A DNA stretch of 64,000 bases, taken from assembly GCA_963788975.1 (NCBI GenBank), contig CAWBIJ010000004.1, forward strand, positions 248,001 through 312,000, in the 5' to 3' direction. Positions within the stretch are counted from its first letter, which is position 1. Every line of letters starts with the position of its first letter. Origin of the DNA: VRUE01 sp963788975 (GTDB taxonomy: Bacteria > Actinomycetota > Thermoleophilia > Solirubrobacterales > 70-9). The translations under genes were made by a program, and so were the position numbers. Positions 1 to 8,635 of the stretch are shown here, one piece after another. Under the pieces are notes generated by a model. The model saw only the letters and a program-made list of their open reading frames with translations. It was not told the DNA's origin and made no database searches.

Positions 1-216
1 TTCCCCATGCCGCCCCTTTCTACCCCTGAAGTGCTTGCTTCCTCTCAAGGCAGCCAGATCGCGCTTCGATGCATCGCAGACCAACACGACGTCCCCGCCG
101 TGCCCGCCATCGCCCCCATCGGGCCCACCCCGAGGAACATGCGCCTCCCGCCGAAACGAGATGCACCCGCTCCCACCGGCCCCGCCCTCAACCCAGATCT
201 TGGCCTTGTCATCCAT
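1..216 (-). CDS. obgE: GTPase Obg, N-terminal part (runs off the left edge)
   Basis: Only the first 72 codons lie in the window. They encode the glycine-rich Obg fold: residues resembling KIWVEGGAGGSGCISFRRE followed by a PRGGPDGGDGGHGGD stretch, which is diagnostic of the Obg N-terminal domain. Obg is a ribosome-associated GTPase involved in 50S assembly and the stringent response; its GTPase domain lies beyond base 1. The ATG at 216-214 is the first start in frame. No strong Shine-Dalgarno site is visible. It follows rpmA on the same strand, the usual rplU-rpmA-obgE order, but two hairpins separate it from rpmA, so its expression may be partly uncoupled. Confidence 0.88.
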   Translation of the reverse strand, partial: MDDKAKIWVEGGAGGSGCISFRREAHVPRGGPDGGDGGHGGDVVLVCDASKRDLAALRGSKHFRGRKGRHGE

Positions 217-238
217 CGCGAGCAGAGAGTAGTCAGCC

Positions 239-284
239 CGCGTTCGCCCTTTGCCCCGGCACTGCAAGGCAAACAGCGAACGCG
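239..284. terminator. Inverted repeat between obgE and rpmA
   Basis: Arms at 239-247 (cgcgttcgc) and 276-284 (gcgaacgcg) pair perfectly, and an inner pair 250-255/268-273 (tttgcc/ggcaaa) extends the structure. It lies about 20 bases upstream of the obgE start on the minus strand and right beside the larger hairpin at 291-413. It could be an RNA processing or attenuation structure; there is no clear U-tract. Confidence 0.5.
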
Positions 285-290
285 TCCGTG

Positions 291-413
291 GAGGGGCCGG
301 GGGTGCCCCTCTGGCGCAGCGGCGTCCTGTTTCTCGCCCCACTGGCTACAGCGGCAGCTACAGACGCTTCAGGCGAGAAACCCAGCAAGCAAGAGGGGCA
401 CCCCCGGCCCCTC
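291..413. repeat. Long hairpin element A, 3' of rpmA
   Basis: A perfect 22-bp inverted repeat: arm 291-312 (gaggggccgggggtgcccct plus ct) pairs with 392-413. Inside, tttctcgcc (330-338) and ggcgagaaa (372-380) form a second stem around a loop. The element ends 7 bases after the rpmA stop codon. The position just after a stop and the nested-stem design match the elements at 8636, 9444, 14676 and 59858. A terminator or RNA-stabilising role is inferred. Confidence 0.7.
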
Positions 414-420
414 TAACCGC

Positions 421-675
421 TCAGTCCTCTGCGAGAACGCTGATCGTGCGGCCCTTGCGCGACGGTTTGAAGTCCACCGTCCCAGGCCGCGTCGCGAAGA
501 TCGTGTGATCGCGCCCAAGGCCAGTGCCGTCGCCCGGCCAGAACCGGGTGCCGCGCTGGCGCACGATGATCTCGCCACCGCTGACCCGCTCACCCGCGAA
601 CACCTTGACCCCGAGCATGTTGGGGTTGGATTCGCGCCCGTTGCGGCTGGATCCGAGTCCCTTCTTATGAGCCAT
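421..675 (-). CDS. rpmA: 50S ribosomal protein L27
   Basis: An 84-residue protein with the L27 signature MAHKKGLGSSRNGRES at the N-terminus and the GTRFWPGDGTGLGRDHTIFA core. L27 sits at the peptidyl-transferase centre of the large subunit. The mature N-terminus starts directly with AHKKG, so there is no cleavable N-terminal extension of the Firmicutes type. The ATG at 675 overlaps the end of rplU by 11 bases, so the two are translated from one message and probably coupled. Length is normal for the family. Confidence 0.98.
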   Translation of the reverse strand: MAHKKGLGSSRNGRESNPNMLGVKVFAGERVSGGEIIVRQRGTRFWPGDGTGLGRDHTIFATRPGTVDFKPSRKGRTISVLAED

Positions 676-1087
676 CTCCAGCCTCCTTCTTAGCAGCGGG
701 TTTGGCGGCGGCTTTTTTGGCTTTCGCCGTGGATTTTGTTGATGATGCTGGTTTAGCCGCGGCTTTTTTGGCCGCCCCCATCGCCACCTCGACCACCTCG
801 AGCCTGGTCAGCTCGGAGCGGTGGCCGGCGCGGCGGCGGTAGCCCTTCTTCGGCTTGTACTTGAAGATCTTGATCTTCGGCCCGCGCAGGTGCTCGGCGA
901 CGGTCGCCTCGACCTTCACCTTCTCCAGCTCCTTCGGCTCCGCGACTACCTCTTTATCGCGGAACATCACGGCACGCAGAGCGACCTTGTCGCCCTCTTT
1001 GACGCTGAGGCGATCGACGAGCAGCGAGCTGCCCTTCTCGACCTTGTACTGCTTGCCTCCGCTCTCGATGACTGCGTACGTGCTCAT
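665..1087 (-). CDS. rplU: 50S ribosomal protein L21 with Lys/Ala-rich tail
   Basis: Residues 1-102 are a complete L21 (MSTYAVIESGGKQYKVEKG at the start; KPKKGYRRRAGHR near the end), which binds 23S rRNA. The protein then continues for about 38 residues of almost pure Lys, Ala, Pro, Ser and Thr (AAKKAAAKPASSTKSTAKAK and similar), like a histone H1 tail. Ordinary L21 is about 103 residues, so this tail is an extension found in some actinobacteria. Its ATG overlaps the rne stop codon by 4 bases (ATGA), indicating coupling with RNase G/E. Confidence 0.97.
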   Translation of the reverse strand: MSTYAVIESGGKQYKVEKGSSLLVDRLSVKEGDKVALRAVMFRDKEVVAEPKELEKVKVEATVAEHLRGPKIKIFKYKPKKGYRRRAGHRSELTRLEVVEVAMGAAKKAAAKPASSTKSTAKAKKAAAKPAAKKEAGDGS

Positions 1088-2943
1088 TGGCCTTTTCCGC
1101 TCTGGGTGGAGCGCGACCGTCCGCGACCGCCCCTGCGGCCACGACGGCTACTGCGCGAGGCGCCGGATTCTAGCTGGGAGCCGTTCGAATCGCCGTTCGC
1201 GTCGCCTCCGGCCGCCCCATTGCCAGCCTCGACGCCGGGCAGCGAGGCCACCGCGGCAGCACGCTCGACCCTCTCGATCCGCACCAGCTTGCGCTCCCCG
1301 ACGAAGGGGCCGCCACCGGTGACGCTGACGATGTAGGAGTCGACCCGGGCAATCGCGTCGTCCGCGTTGTACATGTGGGGCTCGTCGATCTTGACCAGCA
1401 CCTCCTCGCCGACCTTGAACGGCAGCGCCCGCTCCTCGATCTCAGCCCGCGTCCCCGCTTCGACCAGCTCGAAGGTCTGGATCGGCAGCGCCTCGCCGCC
1501 CTCGAAGTGGAACTGCTTGCCGGTCTCGGCCTCGAGCTCGGCAAGGCCGCTCTCGGGGTCGATCAGCTCCGCCGCCACCTTGGGGTGGACGCGCAGCAAC
1601 AGCGCCTCGGCGTCGCCCGCGCCAATCGCGATGTCGGGCAGCCTGCGCATTCCGTCCAGCGCCACCGTCTCGGCCGAGAGGACGACAGCCTCGCCCTCGC
1701 AGGTCGGACAGGGAGCGGTGAGGATCTCGCGCACCCCGTCGGTGACGTTCTGCCGGGTCATCTCGACCAGGCCGAGCGGCGAGACCTCGACCACGTAGCT
1801 CTTCGACTTGTCGGTGTCGAGCGCCTTGCGCAGAGTTTTCAGCACTTTGTCGCGGTTGCGCGCCCGCGCCATATCGATGAAATCGATCACGATGATGCCG
1901 CCGATGTCGCGCAGGCGCAGCTGGCGCACCGTCTCCTCCGCCGCCTCGGTGTTGACCCGGGTGATCGTCTCCTCGAGTCCACCTTTGCCGCGACCGGTGA
2001 AGCTGCCGCTGTTTACGTCGATCACGGTCAGCGCCTCGGCATAGTCGATCATCAAGTAACCGCCGGAAGGCAGGTCGACCCGCCGGCTCAGGGTCGACTC
2101 GATCTCCTTATCGATCCCCCATTTCTCGAACAGCGGCTTGCGGCCCTCGTAGAGCTCGACCCCGTCGACCAGCTCCGGCGCAGTGCGCTGGAAGAAGCTG
2201 GTGACCCGCTCGAACTGCTTCTGGGAATCGATGATCGCCTGCTCGAAGTCACTGAGGAAGACGTCGCGAAGGACCCGCACCGGCAGGTCCGCCTCCTGGA
2301 AGACGAGGTTGGGCGCCTCGATCTCCTCGGTGCGTCTCTCCAGCACCTCGTTCAGCCTTTTCAGATAGCCGATCTCCCGCACGAAGTCGGCTTTTTTCGC
2401 CCCGTGAGCGGCGGTGCGGATGATCAGGCCGCCTTGGTCTTTCTTGTGCACCCGGTCGACCATCTTGCGCAGCCGGTCGCGCTCGGAGCCCGAGAGCCTG
2501 CGACTGACCCCGACTCCGCTGCCCTGCGATGCGTAGACGAGGTAGCGGCCGGCGATCGAGGTGTTCATCGAGAGTCGTGCGCCCTTCGTCTTCAGCGGGT
2601 CCTTCACCACCTGGACGACTATCTCCTGACCGGGTTTGATCAGCTCATCGATGCGGCTTCCTTTGCCGCGGCCGCGCCGCGGTGCCTGCTCGCCGCTGGG
2701 CAAAACGATCTCGTCGACGTGCAGGAAGCCGTTGCGCTCGAGGCCGATGTCGACGAAGGCAGCCTCCATGCCGGGAAGAACGTTGTCGACCTTCCCCTTG
2801 TAGATGTTGCCGACGATAGATCGCCGACCGCGACGCTCGATGTAGAGCTCCGCAACTTTGCGTTTGCCGCCTTTCGTTTTCGACTCGAGGACGGCCACGC
2901 GGGTCTCGCCGCGATCGGCGGAGACCAGGATTGTCTTTTTCAT
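1084..2943 (-). CDS. rne: Ribonuclease E/G
   Basis: A 619-residue endoribonuclease of the RNase E/G family, which starts mRNA decay and processes rRNA. An S1 RNA-binding domain lies near residues 35-120 (NIYKGKVDNVLPGMEAAFVD), the catalytic DNase I-like region carries the VIDVNSGSFTGRGKG motif that binds Mg2+, and the zinc-link appears as CPTCEGEA (about residue 400). The last roughly 60 residues are Gly/Arg/Ser rich (SRRGRRGGRGRSRS) and probably bind RNA or partners. It lies upstream of rplU-rpmA-obgE, as in Streptomyces. Start ATG 2943. Confidence 0.96.
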   Translation of the reverse strand: MKKTILVSADRGETRVAVLESKTKGGKRKVAELYIERRGRRSIVGNIYKGKVDNVLPGMEAAFVDIGLERNGFLHVDEIVLPSGEQAPRRGRGKGSRIDELIKPGQEIVVQVVKDPLKTKGARLSMNTSIAGRYLVYASQGSGVGVSRRLSGSERDRLRKMVDRVHKKDQGGLIIRTAAHGAKKADFVREIGYLKRLNEVLERRTEEIEAPNLVFQEADLPVRVLRDVFLSDFEQAIIDSQKQFERVTSFFQRTAPELVDGVELYEGRKPLFEKWGIDKEIESTLSRRVDLPSGGYLMIDYAEALTVIDVNSGSFTGRGKGGLEETITRVNTEAAEETVRQLRLRDIGGIIVIDFIDMARARNRDKVLKTLRKALDTDKSKSYVVEVSPLGLVEMTRQNVTDGVREILTAPCPTCEGEAVVLSAETVALDGMRRLPDIAIGAGDAEALLLRVHPKVAAELIDPESGLAELEAETGKQFHFEGGEALPIQTFELVEAGTRAEIEERALPFKVGEEVLVKIDEPHMYNADDAIARVDSYIVSVTGGGPFVGERKLVRIERVERAAAVASLPGVEAGNGAAGGDANGDSNGSQLESGASRSSRRGRRGGRGRSRSTQSGKGQ

Positions 2944-2995
2944 TGATTCAGCTCAGTTCAGAGTAGTTACGCATGACTGGCGCCCCCACGGGAGG

Positions 2996-4192
2996 TCACC
3001 AGGCAAACCCGCCTTTCTGACTGAGCCGCGCTTGCATGTGAATGCTCTGCAGGACCCCTATCGCCAGAAAGGTTGCGAGCACGGAGGAACCTCCGTAGCT
3101 CAGCAGCGGCAAGGGTATCCCGGTGATCGGCATGATCCCGAGATTCATCCCAACGTTGACGAAGACCTGGAAGAGCAGCATGGCGGCAATGCCGCCAGCC
3201 ACGAGGGTCCCGTACGAGTTCTTTGAGAGCGTCACGATCCGAAGCGCCCGCCAGATCAGCAGGGCGTAGAGGGATAGGACGAACGCGGCGCCGGCAAATC
3301 CGTAGCGCTCACCGATCACCGCGAAGATGAAGTCGGTGTGCCGCTCGGGGACGAAGTCGAGCCGCGTCTGTGTCGCATGGTCGCCGCGCCCGGTCAACTG
3401 CCCCGAGCCGATGGCGGTCTGCGATTGATCTTGTTGATAGCCCGCGCCGCTCGGATCATCTGCGGGGTCGAGGAAAGACGTCAGCCTTTCCTCCTGGTAG
3501 CCCTTCAGCAAGGGAACTCCTGCTGCCGGAGCAACCACCAAAACGACCGTCACGAGCGCGGCGAGAACGCTGCCGATCACCGCGAAGTGCGTCCAGGGGA
3601 CGCCCCCCACGTACATCACGGCAAGCGTGACGACCACGAACACCAGTGAGGTGCCGAGGTCTGGCTGCAGGAAAACGAGAGCAGCCGGAGCCAGGCCGAG
3701 GCAGAGGTAGCGCACCGTGCGCTGTACCTCCGATCCACGCCTGGCGCCATCGATGACGAACCCGGCGAGCGCAAGCACCAGCAGGAGCTTGCCGAGCTCG
3801 GATGGCTGAAAGCTGAAGAAGGGAAGGTCGAAGGCGCGCCGCGAGCCGCGCGCCGCGAAGCCGAAGACGAAGACGAGCGAGATGCTGACGCAGAGGAAGG
3901 TGTAAATGCCAACCCGCAGCTCGCGGAAGCGCGAGTAGTCGATCCGCGTCAGCAAGTACATGCCGACGATGCCGAAGCCGGCGTAGATCGCCTGGCGGTC
4001 GACGAAGTAGTTGGGGCTGCCCGGCACGTCCTCCGCCGTCGCCTGGCTCAGGGTGAAGACGCTGAAGACCGCCAGGGCGATCGCGGAGAGCGCCAAGGTG
4101 CCGTCCATGTAGGGCAGGCCGAGGCGCTCCGCGATGCTGGGGCGGACGGCGAACGCTTCGGGGCGGGCCTGTCGGGTGCGGGTTGCGTACAT
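2996..4192 (-). CDS. rodA: Peptidoglycan glycosyltransferase RodA
   Basis: A 398-residue SEDS-family polytopic membrane protein, the glycosyltransferase that polymerises glycan strands in the elongasome together with the class B PBP encoded just upstream. Family features include the IDYSRFRELR segment after the second membrane helix, the FQPSELGKLLLVLALA motif, and a C-terminal GIMPITGIPLPLLSYGGSS signature, which is diagnostic of FtsW/RodA. About ten hydrophobic segments are visible. It begins 15 bases after the mrdA stop. The pairing with mrdA and mreBCD makes RodA rather than FtsW the right call. Confidence 0.95.
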   Translation of the reverse strand: MYATRTRQARPEAFAVRPSIAERLGLPYMDGTLALSAIALAVFSVFTLSQATAEDVPGSPNYFVDRQAIYAGFGIVGMYLLTRIDYSRFRELRVGIYTFLCVSISLVFVFGFAARGSRRAFDLPFFSFQPSELGKLLLVLALAGFVIDGARRGSEVQRTVRYLCLGLAPAALVFLQPDLGTSLVFVVVTLAVMYVGGVPWTHFAVIGSVLAALVTVVLVVAPAAGVPLLKGYQEERLTSFLDPADDPSGAGYQQDQSQTAIGSGQLTGRGDHATQTRLDFVPERHTDFIFAVIGERYGFAGAAFVLSLYALLIWRALRIVTLSKNSYGTLVAGGIAAMLLFQVFVNVGMNLGIMPITGIPLPLLSYGGSSVLATFLAIGVLQSIHMQARLSQKGGFAW

Positions 4193-4207
4193 CAGCCTGC
4201 TGCTCCG

Positions 4208-6073
4208 CTACTCGACCGCCGCCGCGCCTGCGTCGACTTCGGTGGCTTCTTTGTGGAAGTGCTCAGAGAGGATCTTCAGTGCGGCCGGCGCAGCGGTGTC
4301 GGCGCCGAAGCCGCCCTGCTCGAAGGTCACTGCGACGACGATCTCCGGGTCGGGATAGGGAGCTAGCACCACATACCATGACTGATCCTCGTACGGCGGG
4401 CGCTCAGCCGTTCCCGTCTTGCCCGCCACGTCGACCGGGAAACCGCCGAAGACGACGTATGACGTGCCTTCCCCGGACTGGGCTGCGTCGTGCAGGCCGG
4501 CGAGGATGACGTCGCGCCACTCGGGGTCAATCTGTACCTCGCGAGTGGAGGGAAATTCCAGTTCGCGCAGCACCCGTCCCGCCGCGTCTTCGACCTGGAG
4601 GCCGACGTGCGGGTGCGGCACCTGGCCGCCGTTGGCGATCGTCGCGTAGGCGACCGCCATCTGCAGAGGGCTGGCCTGCAGGTCGCCCTGGCCGACAGAG
4701 AGGTTGACGTTGTCGCCCGCCGACCAAGGGCGATCGGTCAGTTTTTCGCGATAGAGCTCGTTGCGCCAGGCGGGGGTCGGCAGCAGGCCCGGCAGCTCAC
4801 CCGGGACGTCGATGCCGGATTCCCTGCCGATGCCGAGCTTGTGCGCCCACTGCTGCAGTTTCGTACCCGGGTACATCCGGTCACCGAGCGTGTAGTAGAA
4901 GACATCGGAGGAGACGGTCAAGGCCCTTTGCATGGCGATCGACCCGTGGGCGGCCCCGCCGGCGTTTTTGAAGTCGATGCCGCCGAGGGTGAAGACACCG
5001 TCGTCGTAGATTTCTTCCGTCGGCGTCACCGCACCGCTGGCCAGCGCCGCGATCGAGGTGATCGGCTTGAAGGTCGACCCGGTCGGGTAGGCGCCGGCGA
5101 TCGCGCGGTTGGTCAGTGGCGAGGCGACTGGGTCGCGGTAGAGCGCGTTCACCTCTTTCTGGGTGGGACTGGTGAGGACAGTCGGGTCGAAGCTCGGGTT
5201 CGATCCCATCGCCAGGATCTCGCCGTTGCGCACATCCATCGCCACGTAGCCGCCGTACAGCCCCTGTTCGGCGAGCGCGGCGTCGCCGGCTTCCTGCAGG
5301 TCGAGGTCGATCGTCAGCCGCATGTTCTTGCCCGGGGTCGGCGAGCGCGAGACCAGCTGCCCACCCGGCGTCGGCTGGCCGAAGGCATCGACCTGGATCC
5401 GGGTCAGGCCCGGCTCGCCGCGCAGGAAGCGGTCATAGGTGTCCTCGACCCCTTCCTTGCCGACCTGGTCGCCGGGCTCGAGGCCGCGGAAGCGCACTTC
5501 CTTCAGCTCGTCCGGGTCCACCTCGCCGACGCTGCCCAGGGTGTGGGCAGCAAGCATGCCCTGCGGGTAGCGGCGGACGAAGACGCGTTCCACAGCCACG
5601 CCCGGGAAGCGCTCCTGGTTCTCCTCGATGTAGTAGACGAGGTAGTCGCCGACGTCGCGGCGCAGCGTCACCGGCGCACCCGGAGAGATCTCCTCCTGTT
5701 TGTGGATTTCTTTGCGGATGCGCGGCAGCGTCGTGTGGGTCAGCCCGGCGAGCTCCTTCAGCTCGCGCCGCCGCTCGGCCCCGTCGGCCGGCAGCTTGGT
5801 CGGGTTGAGCTGCAGGGCCAGGCTCGTGCGGTTGGAGACCAGGACCTTCCCGTCGCGGTCGAGGATCTCGCCGCGCGGGGCGCGGACGCGGAACTCACGG
5901 GTGCGGTTGCTGTTCGCCTCGGCCAGGTGCTCCTCGCCGGAGGCCACCTGGAGCAGCCAGAGGCGGACGAAGAGGACGACGAAGAGGGTCAGGGCGACAC
6001 CGCCGAAGATCGCGATGCGGAGCGCCAGGCGGTTGCTCATCTGGGGTTCGCGACCGTCGGAGCGCAGGTACAT
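4208..6073 (-). CDS. mrdA: Penicillin-binding protein 2 (transpeptidase of the elongasome)
   Basis: A 621-residue class B PBP that crosslinks lateral-wall peptidoglycan. It has one N-terminal membrane anchor (LRIAIFGGVALTLFVVLFVR), a dimerisation domain with RAPRGEILDRDGKVLVSNR, and a transpeptidase domain with the active-site STFK in PTGSTFKPI, SSD as the SxN motif and AGKTGTAE as the KTG motif. The ATG at 6073 directly follows the mreD stop codon (TAGATG); an internal ATG at 6040 is an alternative start. It is the partner of RodA encoded next. Confidence 0.95.
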   Translation of the reverse strand: MYLRSDGREPQMSNRLALRIAIFGGVALTLFVVLFVRLWLLQVASGEEHLAEANSNRTREFRVRAPRGEILDRDGKVLVSNRTSLALQLNPTKLPADGAERRRELKELAGLTHTTLPRIRKEIHKQEEISPGAPVTLRRDVGDYLVYYIEENQERFPGVAVERVFVRRYPQGMLAAHTLGSVGEVDPDELKEVRFRGLEPGDQVGKEGVEDTYDRFLRGEPGLTRIQVDAFGQPTPGGQLVSRSPTPGKNMRLTIDLDLQEAGDAALAEQGLYGGYVAMDVRNGEILAMGSNPSFDPTVLTSPTQKEVNALYRDPVASPLTNRAIAGAYPTGSTFKPITSIAALASGAVTPTEEIYDDGVFTLGGIDFKNAGGAAHGSIAMQRALTVSSDVFYYTLGDRMYPGTKLQQWAHKLGIGRESGIDVPGELPGLLPTPAWRNELYREKLTDRPWSAGDNVNLSVGQGDLQASPLQMAVAYATIANGGQVPHPHVGLQVEDAAGRVLRELEFPSTREVQIDPEWRDVILAGLHDAAQSGEGTSYVVFGGFPVDVAGKTGTAERPPYEDQSWYVVLAPYPDPEIVVAVTFEQGGFGADTAAPAALKILSEHFHKEATEVDAGAAAVE

Positions 6074-6625
6074 CTACCCCGCCCCCAGGATCGACGCCTG
6101 CCGCTCGCGGGGCGCCTGCGGCTCCTCGACCAGCGCCGGGCGCAGAACACGCCGCACGCCGAGGTAGATCGCCCCACCGAGGAAGAAGGCGTAGACGCTC
6201 TTCAGCAGCATGTCGCGGATGACCAGCAGGCTGACCGGCGAGTCGACGCCGAGCAGCAGGTGCACCGCGGCATACCCCAGCTCCGCGAACAGGGTCAGGC
6301 CCATGCAGAGCAGGGCAGGGACGAGCAGGCCGTGGATCTCGAAGCGCTCGCGGAACATGCCGGCGAGATAACCGGTCCCGAGCAGGACCAGGGAGGTGGC
6401 CCCGAGCGGCTCGACCAGCAGGCAGTCGACCAGGAGCCCGATCGAGAACCCGACCACGGCGCCGGTCAGGCTGCCCCCGAGCAGGCCCAGGACGACGACC
6501 AGGGCGGGCAATACGTCCGGGCTGACGTGGAACAGGTCCACCCGGGAGAAGAACGAGAGCTGCACCAGCACGCCGATCAGCACGATCGCGACGATGCGGG
6601 TGACGATCTTCGGGGTCAGGATCAC
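6074..6625 (-). CDS. mreD: Rod shape-determining membrane protein MreD
   Basis: A 183-residue protein with five or six hydrophobic helices and little else, the typical MreD layout. It starts MILTPKIVTRIVAIVLIGVL and holds a PDVLPALVVVLGLLGG segment common in MreD. The sequence is weakly conserved in this family, so the call rests largely on position: the ATG overlaps the mreC stop by 4 bases and the stop abuts mrdA. MreD helps place the elongasome in the membrane. Confidence 0.9.
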   Translation of the reverse strand: MILTPKIVTRIVAIVLIGVLVQLSFFSRVDLFHVSPDVLPALVVVLGLLGGSLTGAVVGFSIGLLVDCLLVEPLGATSLVLLGTGYLAGMFRERFEIHGLLVPALLCMGLTLFAELGYAAVHLLLGVDSPVSLLVIRDMLLKSVYAFFLGGAIYLGVRRVLRPALVEEPQAPRERQASILGAG

Positions 6626-7470
6626 CGCGACCCCCCGGTCAGCACCGCGACCAGATCGAGGTCTCGCAGGTCGGCGTAGGGCCGCAGGTAGACGCGCTGG
6701 CGGGCCTCCTGTTCCTCCACCGGCGCGCGTGTGACTTCCCCGATCGCCAGCCCCTGCGGGAAATGCGAGGCGTGCCCCTGAGCGCGCCAGCCGGAGGTGA
6801 CCACGAGCTGGCCCTGGTGGACGCGCTTGGCCGAGTCGATGAAGTCGAGCACGAGCTCCTCGAAATCGCCGACCTCCGGCCTGACCACACCCTGAACGCC
6901 CTCCGGCACGACCTTGGCCGAGGGCGCACTGGCGGGATCGGTCAGCATCATCACCTGGGCCGTCCCCCCCTCGACCGAGGAGATCCGGCCGACCAGGCCA
7001 TCGCCGCTGACGACCGGGTCCCAGACCCTGACGCCGTCGCCGCTGCCGACGTCGATCGTCACGGTCGAGTGCCAGATCGTCGGCGAGCGCACGATCACCC
7101 TCGCGGTCAGCGACTCGTAGGCGGAGGAGGCGAGCACCGGGCCGCGATCGAACTCGAGCAGCTCGCGCAGCTGGGTGTTCTCCTGCAGCGCCACCTGCCC
7201 GGCCACCGCAGTCTCCCTTTCCTCCCGCAGCTGCGCCCGCAGGCGCTCGTTCTCGCCGCGTGCTTCGAAGGTCTCGTCGAACCAGTCGACGAGGTCGCGG
7301 GCGGGCTTCAGCGCCCGGTCGGCGACGGTCTGGAGCGGGCTGAAGATGGTGCTGACGCCACGCTGGAACCCGTTCGAGCTCTGCCCATAGGTGAGAGTGA
7401 GCAGGGCGAAGGAGCCGAGCACCAGCAGTGCCAGCACCGCCCTACGGCGGCGTACTTGCTTGCGATACAC
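6622..7470 (-). CDS. mreC: Cell shape-determining protein MreC
   Basis: About 282 residues from the GTG at 7470. The start gives a basic N-terminus (YRKQVRRRRA) followed directly by one membrane helix (VLALLVLGSFALLTLTYG), a coiled coil (about residues 60-100, ENERLRAQLREERE) and the periplasmic beta-rich MreC core. A longer open frame exists up to 7644, but its extra residues overlap mreB and do not look like MreC. MreC links cytoplasmic MreB to PBP2 and RodA. No strong ribosome binding site is visible ahead of the GTG. Confidence 0.93.
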   Translation of the reverse strand: MYRKQVRRRRAVLALLVLGSFALLTLTYGQSSNGFQRGVSTIFSPLQTVADRALKPARDLVDWFDETFEARGENERLRAQLREERETAVAGQVALQENTQLRELLEFDRGPVLASSAYESLTARVIVRSPTIWHSTVTIDVGSGDGVRVWDPVVSGDGLVGRISSVEGGTAQVMMLTDPASAPSAKVVPEGVQGVVRPEVGDFEELVLDFIDSAKRVHQGQLVVTSGWRAQGHASHFPQGLAIGEVTRAPVEEQEARQRVYLRPYADLRDLDLVAVLTGGSR

Positions 7471-7508
7471 GATTGGTGACCAAGTCTTGCGGTGAACTCG
7501 AGCGTTGG

Positions 7509-8561
7509 CTAGCCACGGTGGCGCCTCGCTCCGGAATTTCTCTTGCTGGCGCGGTGGATCGCCTCGAACTCCTCCAGCGAGATGCCGGAGCCGACCGCCA
7601 CGCACGTAAGCGGTGACTCTGCCAGTTGGCAGGGCATCTGGCACTCGTCGCGCAGGCGCTGCTCCAGACCTTGCAGCAGTGCGCCCCCTCCGGCCAGCGT
7701 TATGCCGCGGTCCATGATGTCCCCTGCAAGCTCCGGAGGCGTGCGGTCGAGAGTGTCCTTGACCGCCTCGACGATGTGGCCAACCGGTTCCTCGAGCGCC
7801 TCGCGGACCTCTTCGGAGCCGAGCGTGATCGTCTTCGGCAGCCCAGAGACGAGGTCGCGGCCGCGAATCTCCGTCCGCACCTCCTCCGCCAGCGGCGAGG
7901 CGGAGCCGGCCTCGAGCTTCACCTCCTCCGCCGTCTGCGTGCCGATCGCCAGCTTGTACTCGTGCTTGCAGTAGTTGACGATCGCCTCGTCGAGCTCATC
8001 GCCGCCAACCCGGATCGATTGCGAGACGACGATCCCGCCGAGCGAGATCACCGCCACCTCGGTGGTGCCGCCGCCGACGTCGACGACCATCGACCCAGTG
8101 GGCTCGGCGACCGGCAGGCCGGCGCCGATCGCCGCCGCCATCGGCTCCTCGATCAGGTAGGCCTGGCGAGCGCCGGCGGAGAGGCAGGCCTCCTCGACGG
8201 CGCGCTTCTCGACCCCGGTGACGCCGGATGGGACGCAGACGACGACGCGCGGGTGGGCGAAGCGGTTCGAGTGCACCTGGGTGATGAAGTGGCGCAACAT
8301 CTGCTCGGTGACGTCGAAGTCGGCGATCACGCCGTCCTTGAGCGGACGGATCGCGGTGATCGTGCCCGGCGTGCGGCCCAGCATCCGCTTCGCTTCAACC
8401 CCCACCGCGTGAACCTGCCCATTACGGGAGTCGATCGCCACCACCGAGGGCTCAGAAAGGACGATGCCGCGACCGCGAACGTAGACGAGGGTGTTGGCCG
8501 TGCCGAGGTCGACAGCCATGTCGCGACCGCCGAGCCCTCTCAGATAGCCGAGTATGCCCAT
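7509..8561 (-). CDS. mreB: Rod shape-determining protein MreB
   Basis: A 350-residue bacterial actin that directs lateral cell-wall synthesis. Actin-fold phosphate loops are clear: phosphate 1 as AVDLGTANTLVYVRGRGIV near residue 15 and phosphate 2 as MVVDVGGGTTEVAVISLGG near residue 160; the adenosine motif is GITLAGGGALLQGL. I chose the ATG at 8561, giving MGILGYLRGLGGRDMAVDLG; the upstream in-frame extension to 8651 is not MreB-like and overlaps the hairpin region. It is the first gene of mreBCD-mrdA-rodA and implies a rod-shaped cell. Confidence 0.96.
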   Translation of the reverse strand: MGILGYLRGLGGRDMAVDLGTANTLVYVRGRGIVLSEPSVVAIDSRNGQVHAVGVEAKRMLGRTPGTITAIRPLKDGVIADFDVTEQMLRHFITQVHSNRFAHPRVVVCVPSGVTGVEKRAVEEACLSAGARQAYLIEEPMAAAIGAGLPVAEPTGSMVVDVGGGTTEVAVISLGGIVVSQSIRVGGDELDEAIVNYCKHEYKLAIGTQTAEEVKLEAGSASPLAEEVRTEIRGRDLVSGLPKTITLGSEEVREALEEPVGHIVEAVKDTLDRTPPELAGDIMDRGITLAGGGALLQGLEQRLRDECQMPCQLAESPLTCVAVGSGISLEEFEAIHRASKRNSGARRHRG

Positions 8562-8579
8562 GCTGGAATTGGAGGCCTT

Positions 8580-8598
8580 CCAGGGAGAAGTTCCCTGG
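8580..8598 (-). promoter_or_regulatory. Small hairpin in the mreB leader
   Basis: A perfect 7-bp stem, ccaggga at 8580-8586 and tccctgg at 8592-8598, lies 19 bases upstream of the mreB ATG. Flanking bases tggaat (8563-8568) and attcca (8604-8609) can extend it into a larger cruciform. This would occlude the region just ahead of the start codon, so a role in translation is possible; this is inference only. Confidence 0.35.
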
Positions 8599-8635
8599 GA
8601 ATGATTCCAAACGGACCAAATCGGGCCCGATTTTC

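Noticed and set aside
1375..2946. A 523-codon open frame on the plus strand opposite rne
   Set aside because: It is antisense to a well-recognised RNase E/G gene and has the Arg/Asp/Leu composition expected from reading GC-rich codons backwards; no motifs.
4490..6679. A 729-codon open frame on the plus strand opposite mrdA/mreD
   Set aside because: Same reason: antisense shadow of confident genes with no ribosome site or domains, despite its length.
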